From contig CAITZA010000021.1 in assembly GCA_903896745.1 (NCBI GenBank), forward strand, positions 1 to 34,301: a stretch of DNA of 34,301 nucleotides, read 5' to 3'. Made by a program: the position numbers and the translations under genes. Positions 1 through 8,021 of the stretch are shown in pieces (position 1 is the first letter of the stretch; each line of letters begins with the position of its first letter). Source of the stretch: an uncultured Desulfomonile sp. (lineage in GTDB: Bacteria; Desulfobacterota; Desulfomonilia; Desulfomonilales; Desulfomonilaceae). The notes beneath the pieces were generated by a model that was not told the DNA's origin, made no database searches, and was given only the letters and a program-made list of their open reading frames with translations.

Positions 1-77
1 CCTGTAATTTTCATCGTCAAATGTCAGTCCTGATAATGGTATGCCGATTCCAGTAATTCAAACAAGGCTCCGAATTG

Positions 78-308
78 CTATTTTTTCTCTCCGACAGAAC
101 CTGTGGCCAAGTCTGACGCGATATCCGAGTTCTCCGTTTCATGAGGCTGGATTCTAGGAAAGAAGGCTACCAACAGGCCGAAAGGTCCTAGCAAGACGCC
201 GGCAAAAAACCAGCCAGGTCTGCTCCTGTTTTTGTGAGCGGCAATAGCGCAACTCAGCAATCCAAATAGGAGAGGCAATACAATAGACCAAATCAGGGGG
301 TTATTCAT
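78..308 (-). CDS. Small two-helix membrane protein, function unknown
   Basis: A 76-residue hydrophobic protein with two predicted membrane helices (about residues 6-24 and 33-51), joined by a short basic turn (HKNRSRPGW), and a polar acidic C-terminal tail. The helix pattern Gly-Trp-Phe-Phe...Gly-Pro-Phe-Gly-Leu is common in small bacterial inner-membrane proteins without known function. I chose the ATG at 308 because GAGG lies 6 nt upstream; an in-frame ATG at 335 has no ribosome site. It starts 38 nt after the stop of the upstream trmO-like gene on the same strand, so the two may be co-transcribed. No function can be assigned. Confidence 0.6.
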   Translation of the reverse strand: MNNPLIWSIVLPLLFGLLSCAIAAHKNRSRPGWFFAGVLLGPFGLLVAFFPRIQPHETENSDIASDLATGSVGEKK

Positions 309-346
309 GATGAACCTCGTAGTTGGGACAGACATGGCGGAGTTTT

Positions 347-832
347 TCAGGCGAATCGTCCATCCGATCGCTTGGTGCGGAATTGAAATGCCTTATCGTC
401 CATCCATCCGCGTGATGTTTCCGTCCTGTTATCAATACCTGAAACAAAAGGTTTTATATCTATAAGAGGCGTTCCATCAAGTATATCGACGTCCTGTATT
501 TGCAGCACACTGGATTCGATAGATAACAGCCTTACCACCGATAGTCCGACCGGATTCGGTCTCTTGGGGGCCCTAGTTGCAAAAACACCTCTCAATGTAT
601 TTTCAAGGAAGGGCTTAGTATGAAGCGAGTAACCTTTTGAACTGTGAAAATGGTAAATGAGAAATATGTGCGAGAAACCGTCAAGATCTTTTAATCCATC
701 GGCAAATTGATCAAAGACTTCTATATATCCTCGAAATTCCCTAGCTCCTTCGGGCTGGATAGGCATGCCCTCAATGTTCGTAAAAGGCGAGTGAATAATT
801 CCGATAGGCTCGTAGACTATTTTATCAATCAT
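347..832 (-). CDS. trmO: TrmO/TsaA-type tRNA methyltransferase (m6t6A)
   Basis: A 161-residue single-domain protein of the TsaA/TrmO (YaeB) beta-barrel family, whose characterised members use S-adenosylmethionine to N6-methylate t6A37 of tRNA-Thr. Visible family features: PIGIIHSPF at the N-terminus, GLKDLDGFSHIFLIYHFH in the middle, and the signature RAPKRPNPVGLSVVRL followed by DILDGTPLIDIKPFV. The open frame runs back to 940, but homology starts at the ATG at 832, where GGGGA lies about 9 nt upstream; the extra 36 residues look unrelated. It lacks the extra C-terminal domain of E. coli TrmO, so it is a short version. Family assignment is firm; the exact tRNA target is inferred. Confidence 0.85.
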   Translation of the reverse strand: MIDKIVYEPIGIIHSPFTNIEGMPIQPEGAREFRGYIEVFDQFADGLKDLDGFSHIFLIYHFHSSKGYSLHTKPFLENTLRGVFATRAPKRPNPVGLSVVRLLSIESSVLQIQDVDILDGTPLIDIKPFVSGIDNRTETSRGWMDDKAFQFRTKRSDGRFA

Positions 833-1003
833 TTGATCAATCCCCAAACACCATAGTGGAACACAATTGACAGTGACGCAATATGTTACTTTATTTCCTG
901 AACCGCCTCCAGATGTAACTGGAGCAACAATTATTGCCACCCAATTACGAGTCAGATTATAGCCGTTCCTGAAAATAAGAGCGAAATTAATGCAGACTTA
1001 ATA

Positions 1004-1065
1004 TGTCATTCCCTCTAAAGCGGGAATGCTGTAAACGTGGATGGCGGATCAGGTCCGGCATGACA
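1004..1065. repeat. Short palindromic intergenic repeat (MITE/REP-like)
   Basis: A 62-bp element bounded by TGTCAT (1004-1009) and its inverse ATGACA (1060-1065). It contains two hairpins: CATTCCC/GGGAATG (1007-1013 with 1022-1028, 8-nt loop) and CGGA/TCCG (1045-1048 with 1054-1057). The sequence style (ATTCCC...GGGAAT, GGATCAGGTCCGGCATGACA) matches a class of short palindromic repeats scattered in many proteobacterial genomes and resembles neisserial dRS3 cores. Only one copy lies in this window. The remainder of the 434-nt gap 833-1266 holds no gene I can support, apart from the terminator at 1208-1232. Confidence 0.65.
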
Positions 1066-1207
1066 AGGCCCGCCCCTGATTTCACAAGTACAGTGCGCTG
1101 TCGTCGTACGCCGGTGAATTCATGGCATGTTGTCTCCAATTTCGGTCTCATTCCGGCAATAATTTTGAGAAACGCTGCATATTGAAGAATCACGGCATAA
1201 AATTGCA

Positions 1208-1232
1208 AGAGGTGGCTCCAGGCGCCACCTCT
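1208..1232 (-). terminator. Intrinsic terminator after acyl-CoA dehydrogenase
   Basis: Perfect 9-bp stem AGAGGTGGC/GCCACCTCT with a 7-nt loop, 34 nt beyond the stop of the acyl-CoA dehydrogenase. On the minus strand it is followed by a T-rich stretch (TTGCAATTTTA). Confidence 0.7.
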
Positions 1233-1266
1233 GTATTATTATCGGTTTACCACAACCCACTAAATC

Positions 1267-2436
1267 CTAGAGAGTCCCCGATATTACTATCCTCTGGATC
1301 TCATTGGTTCCTTCGTAAATCTGGGTTATTTTGGCGTCTCTCATCATGCGTTCAACCGGATATTCGGTGCTGTAACCAAATCCTCCGAGAACCTGAACCG
1401 CCTCTACCGTAGTCCACATCGCTACGTCAGAGCAGTAAGCCTTGGACATGGAAGAGTGTCTAATGGTCTCAGGTGGAATTTTGGAAAGATCTTTCTGAAC
1501 CTTGTCCAACAAAGAGCATGTTTTCCAGAGAAGCATACGTGCTGCGGTAATGCGCATGGCCATGTCAGCGAGTTTAAATGCAATGGCCTGATGTTTTATG
1601 ATTGGTTTTCCGAATGCCACTCTTTCCTTGGCGTATTGTGTAGCATACTCAAATGCGCCTGCGGCAATTCCCAAAGCCTGAGCGCCCACAGAGGGTCGGC
1701 TGAAATCGAGAGTCTTCATCATGATGTGAAAACCGGCCCCTTCTCCAGCGAGAATGTTCTCGGCAGGCAACTCCACATCTTCAAAAACCAGCTCCCTGGT
1801 GTCTGAGGATCTGATTCCGAGTTTGCTCTCTTTTTTCCCAATCGTAAATCCGGGCATACCCTTTTCGACTATGAACACGCTAGCCCCCTTGTAGGGCGCA
1901 ACATCGGGGTCAGTTACCGCGTACACGCTGAACGTGTCTGCAATTCCGCCGTTAGTGATCCACATCTTCGAGCCGTTGAGGATATACTTGTCTCCCTTTC
2001 TTACGGCCCGGGTTTTCAGCGCAGCCACGTCTGAACCGCCTTTTGACTCGGTGAGACCAAATGCCGCAGTTGTCTCCCCTGTAGAAAGGGGTTTAAGGTA
2101 TTTTTCTTTCTGTTCATGATTGCCGGCAAGAATTATGGGAAGACTACCAAGTTCCTGAACAGAAGGTATTAGCGCCACCGATGCGTCGGCCTTGGCAAGC
2201 TCTTCTACCACGATGCAATGTGCGATCATCCCGGCGGCCATGCCGTCATATTCCGCAGGAAAATCAACACCCATGAGACCATTTTCCCTCATGAGCTCAA
2301 GCATATCATAGGGGTACTCCCCCTTTTTGTCTCTTTCTTCAGCCCCAGGAGCAACCTTTTCCTTCGCAAGTCTCCTGACCATATCCTGTAACATCTGTTC
2401 TTCTTCGGTCAACGAGAAGCGATTATTTTCTTTCAT
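1267..2436 (-). CDS. Acyl-CoA dehydrogenase (short-chain/butyryl type)
   Basis: A 389-residue FAD flavoprotein that oxidises an acyl-CoA to the 2-enoyl-CoA, passing electrons to Etf. The whole family fold is present: helical N-domain, the middle beta-domain with FGLTESKGGSDV and KMWITNGGIADTF, and the C-terminal helical domain ending in QIYEGTNEIQRIVI. The Glu of YEGTNE is the catalytic base position of the short-chain acyl-CoA dehydrogenases. I start at the second ATG of an ATGATG pair (2436), 5 nt after GGAGG; the frame stays open to 2496 without a better site. It follows the 3-hydroxyacyl-CoA dehydrogenase by 66 nt and is probably its operon partner. Chain-length or ring-substrate preference cannot be read from sequence alone. 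Confidence 0.93.
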   Translation of the reverse strand: MKENNRFSLTEEEQMLQDMVRRLAKEKVAPGAEERDKKGEYPYDMLELMRENGLMGVDFPAEYDGMAAGMIAHCIVVEELAKADASVALIPSVQELGSLPIILAGNHEQKEKYLKPLSTGETTAAFGLTESKGGSDVAALKTRAVRKGDKYILNGSKMWITNGGIADTFSVYAVTDPDVAPYKGASVFIVEKGMPGFTIGKKESKLGIRSSDTRELVFEDVELPAENILAGEGAGFHIMMKTLDFSRPSVGAQALGIAAGAFEYATQYAKERVAFGKPIIKHQAIAFKLADMAMRITAARMLLWKTCSLLDKVQKDLSKIPPETIRHSSMSKAYCSDVAMWTTVEAVQVLGGFGYSTEYPVERMMRDAKITQIYEGTNEIQRIVISGTL

Positions 2437-2502
2437 CATATCCTCCGATTTGTCATGCGCGAATGGATTAGTTCTTTTTGACGGAATCTGTTTCAATGGA
2501 TT

Positions 2503-3357
2503 CTATGCGTAATCATAAAAACCTTTGCCCGATTTTCGCCCAAGTCTTCCGGCCCTTACCATTTTCTTCAGTAATCCTGGCACGCGATACTTTGGGTCAC
2601 CAAACTCTTCATAAAGATGCTGCTGAACGTTCAGGAGCGTGTCCAATCCGACCAGGTCCGCAAGAGCCAGAGGGCCCATGGGATGGTTTGCCCCCAGCCT
2701 CATTCCCTCATCGATTTCTTTGGCTGTGGCTAAACCCTCCTGAAGAACAAAAATGGCTTCTATAACCATTGGAACCAGAATCCTGTTAACAACGAAGCCC
2801 GGAGCTTCCAGAACTTCAATGGCAGTCTTCCCCATCTTGGAAGACAGGTCCTTTATGACTTGGACAGTTTCGTCAGAGGTCCCGTAACCCCTGATGATTT
2901 CAACAAGCTTCATCATTGGAACAGGATTGAAAAAGTGCATCCCGATGAATTTGTCCTGTCTGTTTGTAGCAGCGCTCATTTCAGTAATGCTGAGACCGGA
3001 AGTATTCGTAGCGAAAATGACTTCAGGCGCGGCCAATGAATCCAGTTCCCTGTAGACGTTCTTCTTGAGGTCCAGTTTTTCTATGACCGCCTCGATCGTG
3101 ATGTCAACATCCTGGACGAGCTCCTTGAGTGTCAGGCATCCAGTAATTCTACCTCTTATGGTTTCAGCGTCGGTTGCGCTGATGAAACCCTTTTCGGCCA
3201 TACGTTTGAGGTTCTTTTCTATTGTTGAAAAACCTTTATCCAGAAACCTGGTTTCCACATCCATAAGATTTACAGAATAACCGCTCTGAGCTGCGACCTG
3301 AGCAATACCCGCTCCCATCAAGCCAGCTCCTATTACACCTATTTTCTTGATTTCCAT
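2503..3357 (-). CDS. hbd: 3-hydroxybutyryl-CoA (3-hydroxyacyl-CoA) dehydrogenase
   Basis: A 284-residue NAD-dependent 3-hydroxyacyl-CoA dehydrogenase of the monofunctional PaaH/Hbd type, the usual length for the family. It has the N-terminal Rossmann motif GAGLMGAGIAQ (residues 10-20), the FATNTSGLSIT segment near 115-124, the catalytic-His motif HFFNPVPMMK starting at H141, and the C-terminal dimerisation domain with NRILVPMVIEA and LGANHPMGPLALADLVGLD. The ATG is preceded by AAGGAGGGG. It is the first gene of a minus-strand pair with acyl-CoA dehydrogenase and is transcribed away from the thiolase. Role: oxidation of 3-hydroxyacyl-CoA to 3-ketoacyl-CoA, or the reverse in fermentative butyryl-CoA formation. 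Confidence 0.94.
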   Translation of the reverse strand: MEIKKIGVIGAGLMGAGIAQVAAQSGYSVNLMDVETRFLDKGFSTIEKNLKRMAEKGFISATDAETIRGRITGCLTLKELVQDVDITIEAVIEKLDLKKNVYRELDSLAAPEVIFATNTSGLSITEMSAATNRQDKFIGMHFFNPVPMMKLVEIIRGYGTSDETVQVIKDLSSKMGKTAIEVLEAPGFVVNRILVPMVIEAIFVLQEGLATAKEIDEGMRLGANHPMGPLALADLVGLDTLLNVQQHLYEEFGDPKYRVPGLLKKMVRAGRLGRKSGKGFYDYA

Positions 3358-3445
3358 AAGGCTTACGCCCCTCCTTCGATCTGCGGATTAAGAAGTCATG
3401 TTAATCACTATGAGGGCGCCAACGATTTTGGACGCATAAGTTTAG

Positions 3446-3474
3446 AGAATACCAGAGCAAAACGATTTGATCAA
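3446..3474 (-). promoter_or_regulatory. Predicted sigma70-type promoter for hbd-acyl-CoA dehydrogenase
   Basis: Minus-strand -35 TTGATC (3474-3469), 17-nt spacer, -10 TATTCT (3451-3446). The -35 lies inside a TTGATCAA palindrome. Confidence 0.45.
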
Positions 3475-3510
3475 GCGTTTACGAGAGTTATGAATCGATT
3501 CGTTGATCAA
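3467..3510. promoter_or_regulatory. Paired TTGATCAA palindromes, candidate operators
   Basis: Two identical 8-bp palindromes TTGATCAA at 3467-3474 and 3503-3510, 36 bp centre to centre in the divergent promoter region. Each covers the predicted -35 of one of the two diverging promoters, a layout expected for joint repression of both transcripts. The binding protein is not in the window. Confidence 0.4.
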
Positions 3511-3531
3511 AATTTATAAACATGTTAATAA
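3503..3531 (+). promoter_or_regulatory. Predicted sigma70-type promoter for thiolase-DUF35
   Basis: Plus-strand -35 TTGATC (3503-3508), 17-nt spacer, -10 TAATAA (3526-3531), about 50 nt before the thiolase start. Confidence 0.45.
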
Positions 3532-3584
3532 AAAGGGAAGTGTCGTAGAAATCCCAGGCTTTTAAGATCGAGAAGGAGGACTAA

Positions 3585-4739
3585 ATGGCCAAAGTCGCCG
3601 TTATAGGGGTGGGCCAGAGCGCATTTGTTCGTTCTTATCCCGGCTCTATTCGTGAACTGGCTTTTGAAGCATTCAGGGATGCCATGAAGGACGCCGGAAT
3701 AAAGTCACAGCAAATTGACGCATCAGTGATTTGCTCAGCCCCTGAATATGACAAACAGAGAACACCCGCCGGCCTCATGGCGGAATACCTTGGATTAAAC
3801 CCTCAGCCCACATTTTATGTAGAGAGTGTTTGCTCTTCGAGCTCGAGCGGGCTGAGAACGGCTTATGCGCTTGTCGCCTCAGGGCTTCATGATGTTGTTA
3901 TGGTATTGGGTTTTCAGAAGATGTCGGAGATTTCTTCAGCGGAATCCCAAGAGAGGATGGGTCGCGGGGCCGATATCCAGTGGGAGGCGCCTTTTGGCAC
4001 AATGATGCCGGCTTACTATGCAATGTATGCCAGGGGTCATTTCGAAAAGTATGGAACTACTGAGGAAGATCTTGCCTTGATTCGAGTCAAGTCATCCACT
4101 TATGGCGTAATTAATGACAAAGCCGTTTTTCGCAAGTCGCTGGATCTGGAAAAAATAATGGAGCCCAAGTATATAGCGACTCCTTTAAAAATGTATGATT
4201 GTTGCGCCAATGCCGATGGGTCTTCATGCATGATCCTTGCTTCCGAAGAAAAAGCGAGGGATTTGTGTGCGAAACCAGTATGGATACGAGGTCTTGGAAT
4301 GGCTACGGCGCCAATAAACATGGCCGGCAGGGATACCTTTTCGGGGCTAAAATGCGCACAACTAGCCGGAAAACGCGCTTATGAGATGGCTGGAATAGGG
4401 CCCAAAGACATTGATGTCGCAGAAGTTCATGATTGTTTCACCATAGCGGAAATGATGGCCTACGAAGACCTCGGATTTGCAGAGCCCGGTAAAGGAAAAG
4501 AGCTTATCCGAAACAAGGAAACCTACAAGGAAGGCAGGATTCCTGTGAATGTCGATGGAGGTCTTCTTTCCAAGGGGCATCCGATTGGCGCCACAGGCGG
4601 TTCCCAGATCAGGACTGTAGCGCTTCAGTTGAGAGGCGCCGCCGGAGAGATGCAGGTTCCAAACGCGAAAATCGGACTGGTTCACAACATCGGTGGGGTC
4701 GGGATTTACGGAAACGTCAGTATCTTCAGCGCCGATTAA
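3585..4739 (+). CDS. SCP2-type thiolase (acetyl-CoA C-acyltransferase-like)
   Basis: A 384-residue thiolase of the SCP2/archaeal type that works with a separate DUF35 protein. The nucleophilic Cys is C83 in VESVCSSSSSGL; the second half carries VHDCFTIAEMMAYEDLGF and GGLLSKGHPIGATGGSQ, with the catalytic His in the GHPIGATG motif, and ends in HNIGGVGIYGNVSIF. AAGGAGG precedes the ATG. Expected reaction: CoA-dependent cleavage of a 3-ketoacyl-CoA, or the reverse condensation. Related thiolase/DUF35 pairs include archaeal acetoacetyl-CoA thiolase, BbsB/BbsA of toluene degradation and the Ltp2/ChsH2 aldolase pair of steroid degradation, so the substrate may not be a plain fatty acyl-CoA. It faces hbd and acyl-CoA dehydrogenase across a shared promoter region. 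Confidence 0.88.
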   Translation: MAKVAVIGVGQSAFVRSYPGSIRELAFEAFRDAMKDAGIKSQQIDASVICSAPEYDKQRTPAGLMAEYLGLNPQPTFYVESVCSSSSSGLRTAYALVASGLHDVVMVLGFQKMSEISSAESQERMGRGADIQWEAPFGTMMPAYYAMYARGHFEKYGTTEEDLALIRVKSSTYGVINDKAVFRKSLDLEKIMEPKYIATPLKMYDCCANADGSSCMILASEEKARDLCAKPVWIRGLGMATAPINMAGRDTFSGLKCAQLAGKRAYEMAGIGPKDIDVAEVHDCFTIAEMMAYEDLGFAEPGKGKELIRNKETYKEGRIPVNVDGGLLSKGHPIGATGGSQIRTVALQLRGAAGEMQVPNAKIGLVHNIGGVGIYGNVSIFSAD

Positions 4740-4746
4740 GCAGTTA

Positions 4747-4777
4747 CAAATCATTTTTCCTGTCGAGCAATGATTTG
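4747..4777. repeat. Inverted repeat between thiolase and DUF35 genes
   Basis: Perfect 9-bp inverted repeat CAAATCATT/AATGATTTG (4747-4755, 4769-4777) with a 13-nt loop in the 96-nt gap. No T-run follows on plus, so it looks more like a transcript hairpin than a terminator. Confidence 0.4.
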
Positions 4778-4835
4778 AACCAGAATCATGGCTACCAATA
4801 ACGGACCGAGGTGTTAATACGCTGGAGGCAAAGAC

Positions 4836-5249
4836 ATGAGTTTTGATCAATTTGGAGTAATCAGCTTCACTTCTGCGACAAAGACGGAAAAGTTTGTGGA
4901 GCTGCTTCAGGATAACAGGTTAAGTGGAACTGTATGTAAATCGTGTGGAGCGAAATTCTTTCCGCCACGAAGCGACTGCAGCTTCTGTTTAAGTGATGAG
5001 ATGGACTGGTTCGGGATAGATGGCCCTGGTGAACTTATAAGCTATACCACAGCCATGTATGCTCCGGCCGGGTTTGAAAAAGATGTTCCCTATTCTCTTG
5101 GGGTTGCGGAATTTCCAGAAGGGGTAAAGGTCTTTGGACGCCTGGACAAATCCATACCGGATGACCAGCTAAAAGCGGGTTTAAAGGTAAAGGTCAAGGT
5201 GGTAAGTTCAGGAGAGGGAAGGGTAAGTTACGAACTCTCAGCCGCCTAA
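4836..5249 (+). CDS. DUF35 zinc-ribbon/OB-fold acyl-CoA-binding partner of thiolase
   Basis: A 137-residue protein with an N-terminal rubredoxin-like zinc ribbon, C34-x2-C37 and C48-x2-C51 (CKSCGAKFFPPRSDCSFC), followed by an OB-fold (DUF35 family). In structurally studied systems this protein bridges a thiolase or aldolase and its upstream enzyme, binding CoA in the OB domain. GGAGG stands 7 nt before the ATG. It lies 96 nt behind the SCP2-type thiolase on the same strand, the expected partner. Probable role: obligate subunit of a thiolase complex. The family is clear; the precise complex is inferred. Confidence 0.88.
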   Translation: MSFDQFGVISFTSATKTEKFVELLQDNRLSGTVCKSCGAKFFPPRSDCSFCLSDEMDWFGIDGPGELISYTTAMYAPAGFEKDVPYSLGVAEFPEGVKVFGRLDKSIPDDQLKAGLKVKVKVVSSGEGRVSYELSAA

Positions 5250-5268
5250 CACACTGAAATATTCCTGG

Positions 5269-5302
5269 AAAGGCCGGGGGACCACATCGTTCCCCGGCCT
5301 TT
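5269..5302. terminator. Shared bidirectional terminator hairpin
   Basis: A 13-bp GC-rich stem (AAAGGCCGGGG... pairing with CCCCGGCCTTT, one G-T pair) and an 8-nt loop between the convergent DUF35 gene and phosphomannomutase. The stem ends in TTT on plus but no long T-run follows. Confidence 0.6.
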
Positions 5303-5430
5303 GTGTCAAATATGATAGTGGTCCCGGTTTCTAGTCAGAATTGCCGGTTTCTGACAAAGAGCCCTGCATAAAGTTTGTCTACGTGCAAATTTGACTCGGT
5401 GGTGTTTGTTTCACGACCAGACAAAAAGGC

Positions 5431-6804
5431 CTATTTCAGTTTTTCAATCAGATTGAGCAGTTCCGCAGTTTTTTCCTCCAAGAGGCCTTGGTCCTGCCTG
5501 GTTTCAACATTCAGCCTTATGACAGGCTCTGTGTTAGATGGACGCAGGTTGAATCGCCAGTCCTTGAACTCCATGCTCAGTCCGTCAACATCGTCACTAA
5601 ACAGCTCTTTACCTTTGTAAATTTCTTCTACCTTCCGGATAACTGAAACAGGATCTGAGACGGTTCTGTTGATCTCACCGCTTACCGGAAACTTTGCCAT
5701 TCTTGACTCGACAAGTTGGGAAAGAGGCTTGCCTGCCACACTCACCGTTTGAACCAGCACGAGCCAGGGAATCATGCCGCTGTCACAGTAGGCAAAGTCC
5801 CTGAAGTAGTGATGGGCTGACATCTCACCGCCGTAGATGGCGTCTTCCTGGCGCATTCTTTCCTTTATAAAGGCGTGGCCAGCCTTACTCATCACTGAGA
5901 CGCCCCCAGCGTCATGAACCATTTCCACGGTGTTCCAGACAAGTCGGGGGTCATGTACAATCCTTGAGCCTGGATTGGATTTGAGAAAGGCTTCAGCAAG
6001 AAATCCTACAACGTAATATCCCTCAAGAAATAGAGCCTTTTCGTCAAAGAAAAAGCATCGGTCAGCGTCTCCGTCCCATGCAATCCCGAGATCCGCCTTA
6101 TGTTCTATGACTGCACGCTCGGTTACACCCCTGTTTTCGGGCAATATCGGGTTGGGAATTCCGTTCGGAAAAGTCCCATCCGGTGTTGGGAAAATCTTTA
6201 TGAATTCAATAGGTAGTTTTTTTTCAAGTTTCTCAAGTATGATTCCGGCGCAACCATTTCCGCAGTTTGCTACCACCTTTAACTTGTTGATCCTGGAAGG
6301 ATCGATGTAGGTCATGAGGTGGTCAACATAGGCGTCCTTCACGTCAACGTACTCAACAGTTCCCTTTTTGTCTGCCTCCGGCGCATAACTGTCCTCAAAG
6401 ATAATTTTTTCAATATCCTTAAGGCCGGTGTCACCACTAATGGGTCTGGATTGTTCGCGTACGAGCTTCATGCCGTTATAATCCATCGGATTGTGACTTG
6501 CGGTGACCATGATTCCGCCGTCCAGCTTCAGGTGTGAGGTTGCGAAATAAACTTCTTCGGTGGGGCACAGTCCGATGTCAACAACATCACATCCCTGCGC
6601 ATTCAATCCAGCGCTTACCGCTTCCGAAATTGATTTGCTCGAAAGCCTGACATCTCTTCCGACGCAGACCTTTTTGGATTTTAGCAACGACGCGTAAGCC
6701 CGGCCAATCCTGTAAGCCACCTCTTCGTTTAGCTCGTCAGGTATTCTTCCTCGAATATCGTATGCCTTAAAACTTTTTCTAACTTCAGGATTTAACTTTT
6801 TCAT
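5431..6804 (-). CDS. manB: Phosphomannomutase/phosphoglucomutase
   Basis: A 457-residue alpha-D-phosphohexomutase of the PMM/PGM type that interconverts hexose 6- and 1-phosphates. Key motifs: the phosphoserine loop [13 protein letters not shown] with S103, the metal loop DGDADR (D244, D246, D248), the sugar-specificity region [10 protein letters not shown], and the phosphate-binding loop [11 protein letters not shown] near the C-terminus. GGEMSAHH is typical of enzymes that accept both glucose and mannose phosphates. The ATG follows AAGGGGG. It lies 63 nt downstream of mannose-1-phosphate guanylyltransferase, giving two successive steps to GDP-mannose. Symbol assigned by pathway context. Confidence 0.93.
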   Translation of the reverse strand: MKKLNPEVRKSFKAYDIRGRIPDELNEEVAYRIGRAYASLLKSKKVCVGRDVRLSSKSISEAVSAGLNAQGCDVVDIGLCPTEEVYFATSHLKLDGGIMVTASHNPMDYNGMKLVREQSRPISGDTGLKDIEKIIFEDSYAPEADKKGTVEYVDVKDAYVDHLMTYIDPSRINKLKVVANCGNGCAGIILEKLEKKLPIEFIKIFPTPDGTFPNGIPNPILPENRGVTERAVIEHKADLGIAWDGDADRCFFFDEKALFLEGYYVVGFLAEAFLKSNPGSRIVHDPRLVWNTVEMVHDAGGVSVMSKAGHAFIKERMRQEDAIYGGEMSAHHYFRDFAYCDSGMIPWLVLVQTVSVAGKPLSQLVESRMAKFPVSGEINRTVSDPVSVIRKVEEIYKGKELFSDDVDGLSMEFKDWRFNLRPSNTEPVIRLNVETRQDQGLLEEKTAELLNLIEKLK

Positions 6805-6867
6805 GATAACCCCCTTTCAATTAAACAAAGATAAAGCTTATCATTATTGAAATTGCTGAAATTATTC

Positions 6868-7941
6868 CTACAGTAATCCCTGGTATCCACGTTCCTTCAA
6901 GAGAATTTGCAGTTGCTTGATGTCCTGAGCGCTGTCTTTGCGGCAAACCAGTATGGCGTCCGGCGTATCAACGACAATGAGGTCCTGAACCCCTACGAGA
7001 GCAGTCAATTTAAGCGGAGATGATACCACGCATCCGGATGACCTAAGACTCAAAGTTTCCCCCTTGATTGCATTACCATTCTCATCCGTATTCCATACAT
7101 CCTGTAGCGAAGTCCAGCTCCCTACATCATTCCATCCGACATCCACAGGAATTACAAGAACATCATCCGACCTTTCCATGATGCCATAATCAATTGAAAT
7201 GTCGGGTAGTTCTTCGTAAAGCCTGTTAACAGTTTCAGCTTCTCTTTCGGTGTTCAGATCGGCCTCAATTTTTTCCATCGCTCGGCTGATGGCAGGAAGA
7301 TATCTTTCAAAAGCGGCAACAATGGTGGATATTTTCCATACAAACATACCGCTGTTCCAGAGGTAGTCGCCCCTGGCGAGATAAGACTGGGCGGTTTTCA
7401 GTTCAGGTTTTTCTACAAACCTTATTACCTTGAACGCCTTGAGACCATCCTTTTCAGAGACAATCTCCCCTGTCTGAATGTAGCCGTAACCGGTTTCCGG
7501 TCTGTCGGGAACTATTCCAAAAGTGATCAACTGCTCTGTCTGGTATGCAATGTGATATGCTGATTCCAGAGCTTTGACGAAATCATTCTCCTTGCCTATG
7601 AGATGATCAGCGGGGAGTGCGGCCATGACACCGTCGGGATCGATCTTGCGGAGTTTATAGGCTGCGAGCGCGATACAGGGCGCAGTGTTTCTGCCGAAAG
7701 GTTCGGCCACGATTGAAGTTGTGGCTATCTCGGGAAGCTGCGCTCTGATCTTGTCCTCATGCGAGCCGCCTGTAACAATAAGTATGCGATCAAACGGGAT
7801 TACGGGCGATACCCTGTCAACAGTAGCCCTGATCATCGTTTTCTCGCCAACTATGTTGAGAAGCTGTTTAGGCCTATGTTTTCTGCTTTGCGGCCAAAAC
7901 CTTGTCCCGCTTCCACCCGCCATAATCAAACAGTGGAGCAT
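6868..7941 (-). CDS. manC: Mannose-1-phosphate guanylyltransferase
   Basis: A 357-residue nucleotidyltransferase making GDP-mannose from GTP and mannose 1-phosphate. The N-terminal pyrophosphorylase signature GGSGTRFWPQSRKHRPKQLL is complete; also visible are AEPFGRNTAPCIALAA, GYGYIQTG, FVEKPE, NSGMFVWK and the C-terminal VGWNDVGSW motif. The length is that of the monofunctional type, without the isomerase domain of the roughly 470-residue bifunctional enzymes. The ATG has GAGGAG 9 nt upstream. It is placed between a UDP-sugar pyrophosphorylase and phosphomannomutase in one direction, so it probably belongs to an envelope-polysaccharide precursor operon. Confidence 0.95.
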   Translation of the reverse strand: MLHCLIMAGGSGTRFWPQSRKHRPKQLLNIVGEKTMIRATVDRVSPVIPFDRILIVTGGSHEDKIRAQLPEIATTSIVAEPFGRNTAPCIALAAYKLRKIDPDGVMAALPADHLIGKENDFVKALESAYHIAYQTEQLITFGIVPDRPETGYGYIQTGEIVSEKDGLKAFKVIRFVEKPELKTAQSYLARGDYLWNSGMFVWKISTIVAAFERYLPAISRAMEKIEADLNTEREAETVNRLYEELPDISIDYGIMERSDDVLVIPVDVGWNDVGSWTSLQDVWNTDENGNAIKGETLSLRSSGCVVSSPLKLTALVGVQDLIVVDTPDAILVCRKDSAQDIKQLQILLKERGYQGLL

Positions 7942-8021
7942 TTTGAATTTCTCCTCACCATAGAGTTATTTGATGCCTTCCAACTCTATTGGGTTTTAGA
8001 CAACAGAAACGAACATGATGT

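Noticed and set aside
987-1208. 73-codon open frame across the palindromic repeat
   Set aside because: Its PDLIRHP-like translation is the known by-product of this repeat type, not a protein.
4362-4850. 162-codon open frame on minus
   Set aside because: It is antisense to the C-terminal half of the thiolase; no motif or ribosome site supports it.
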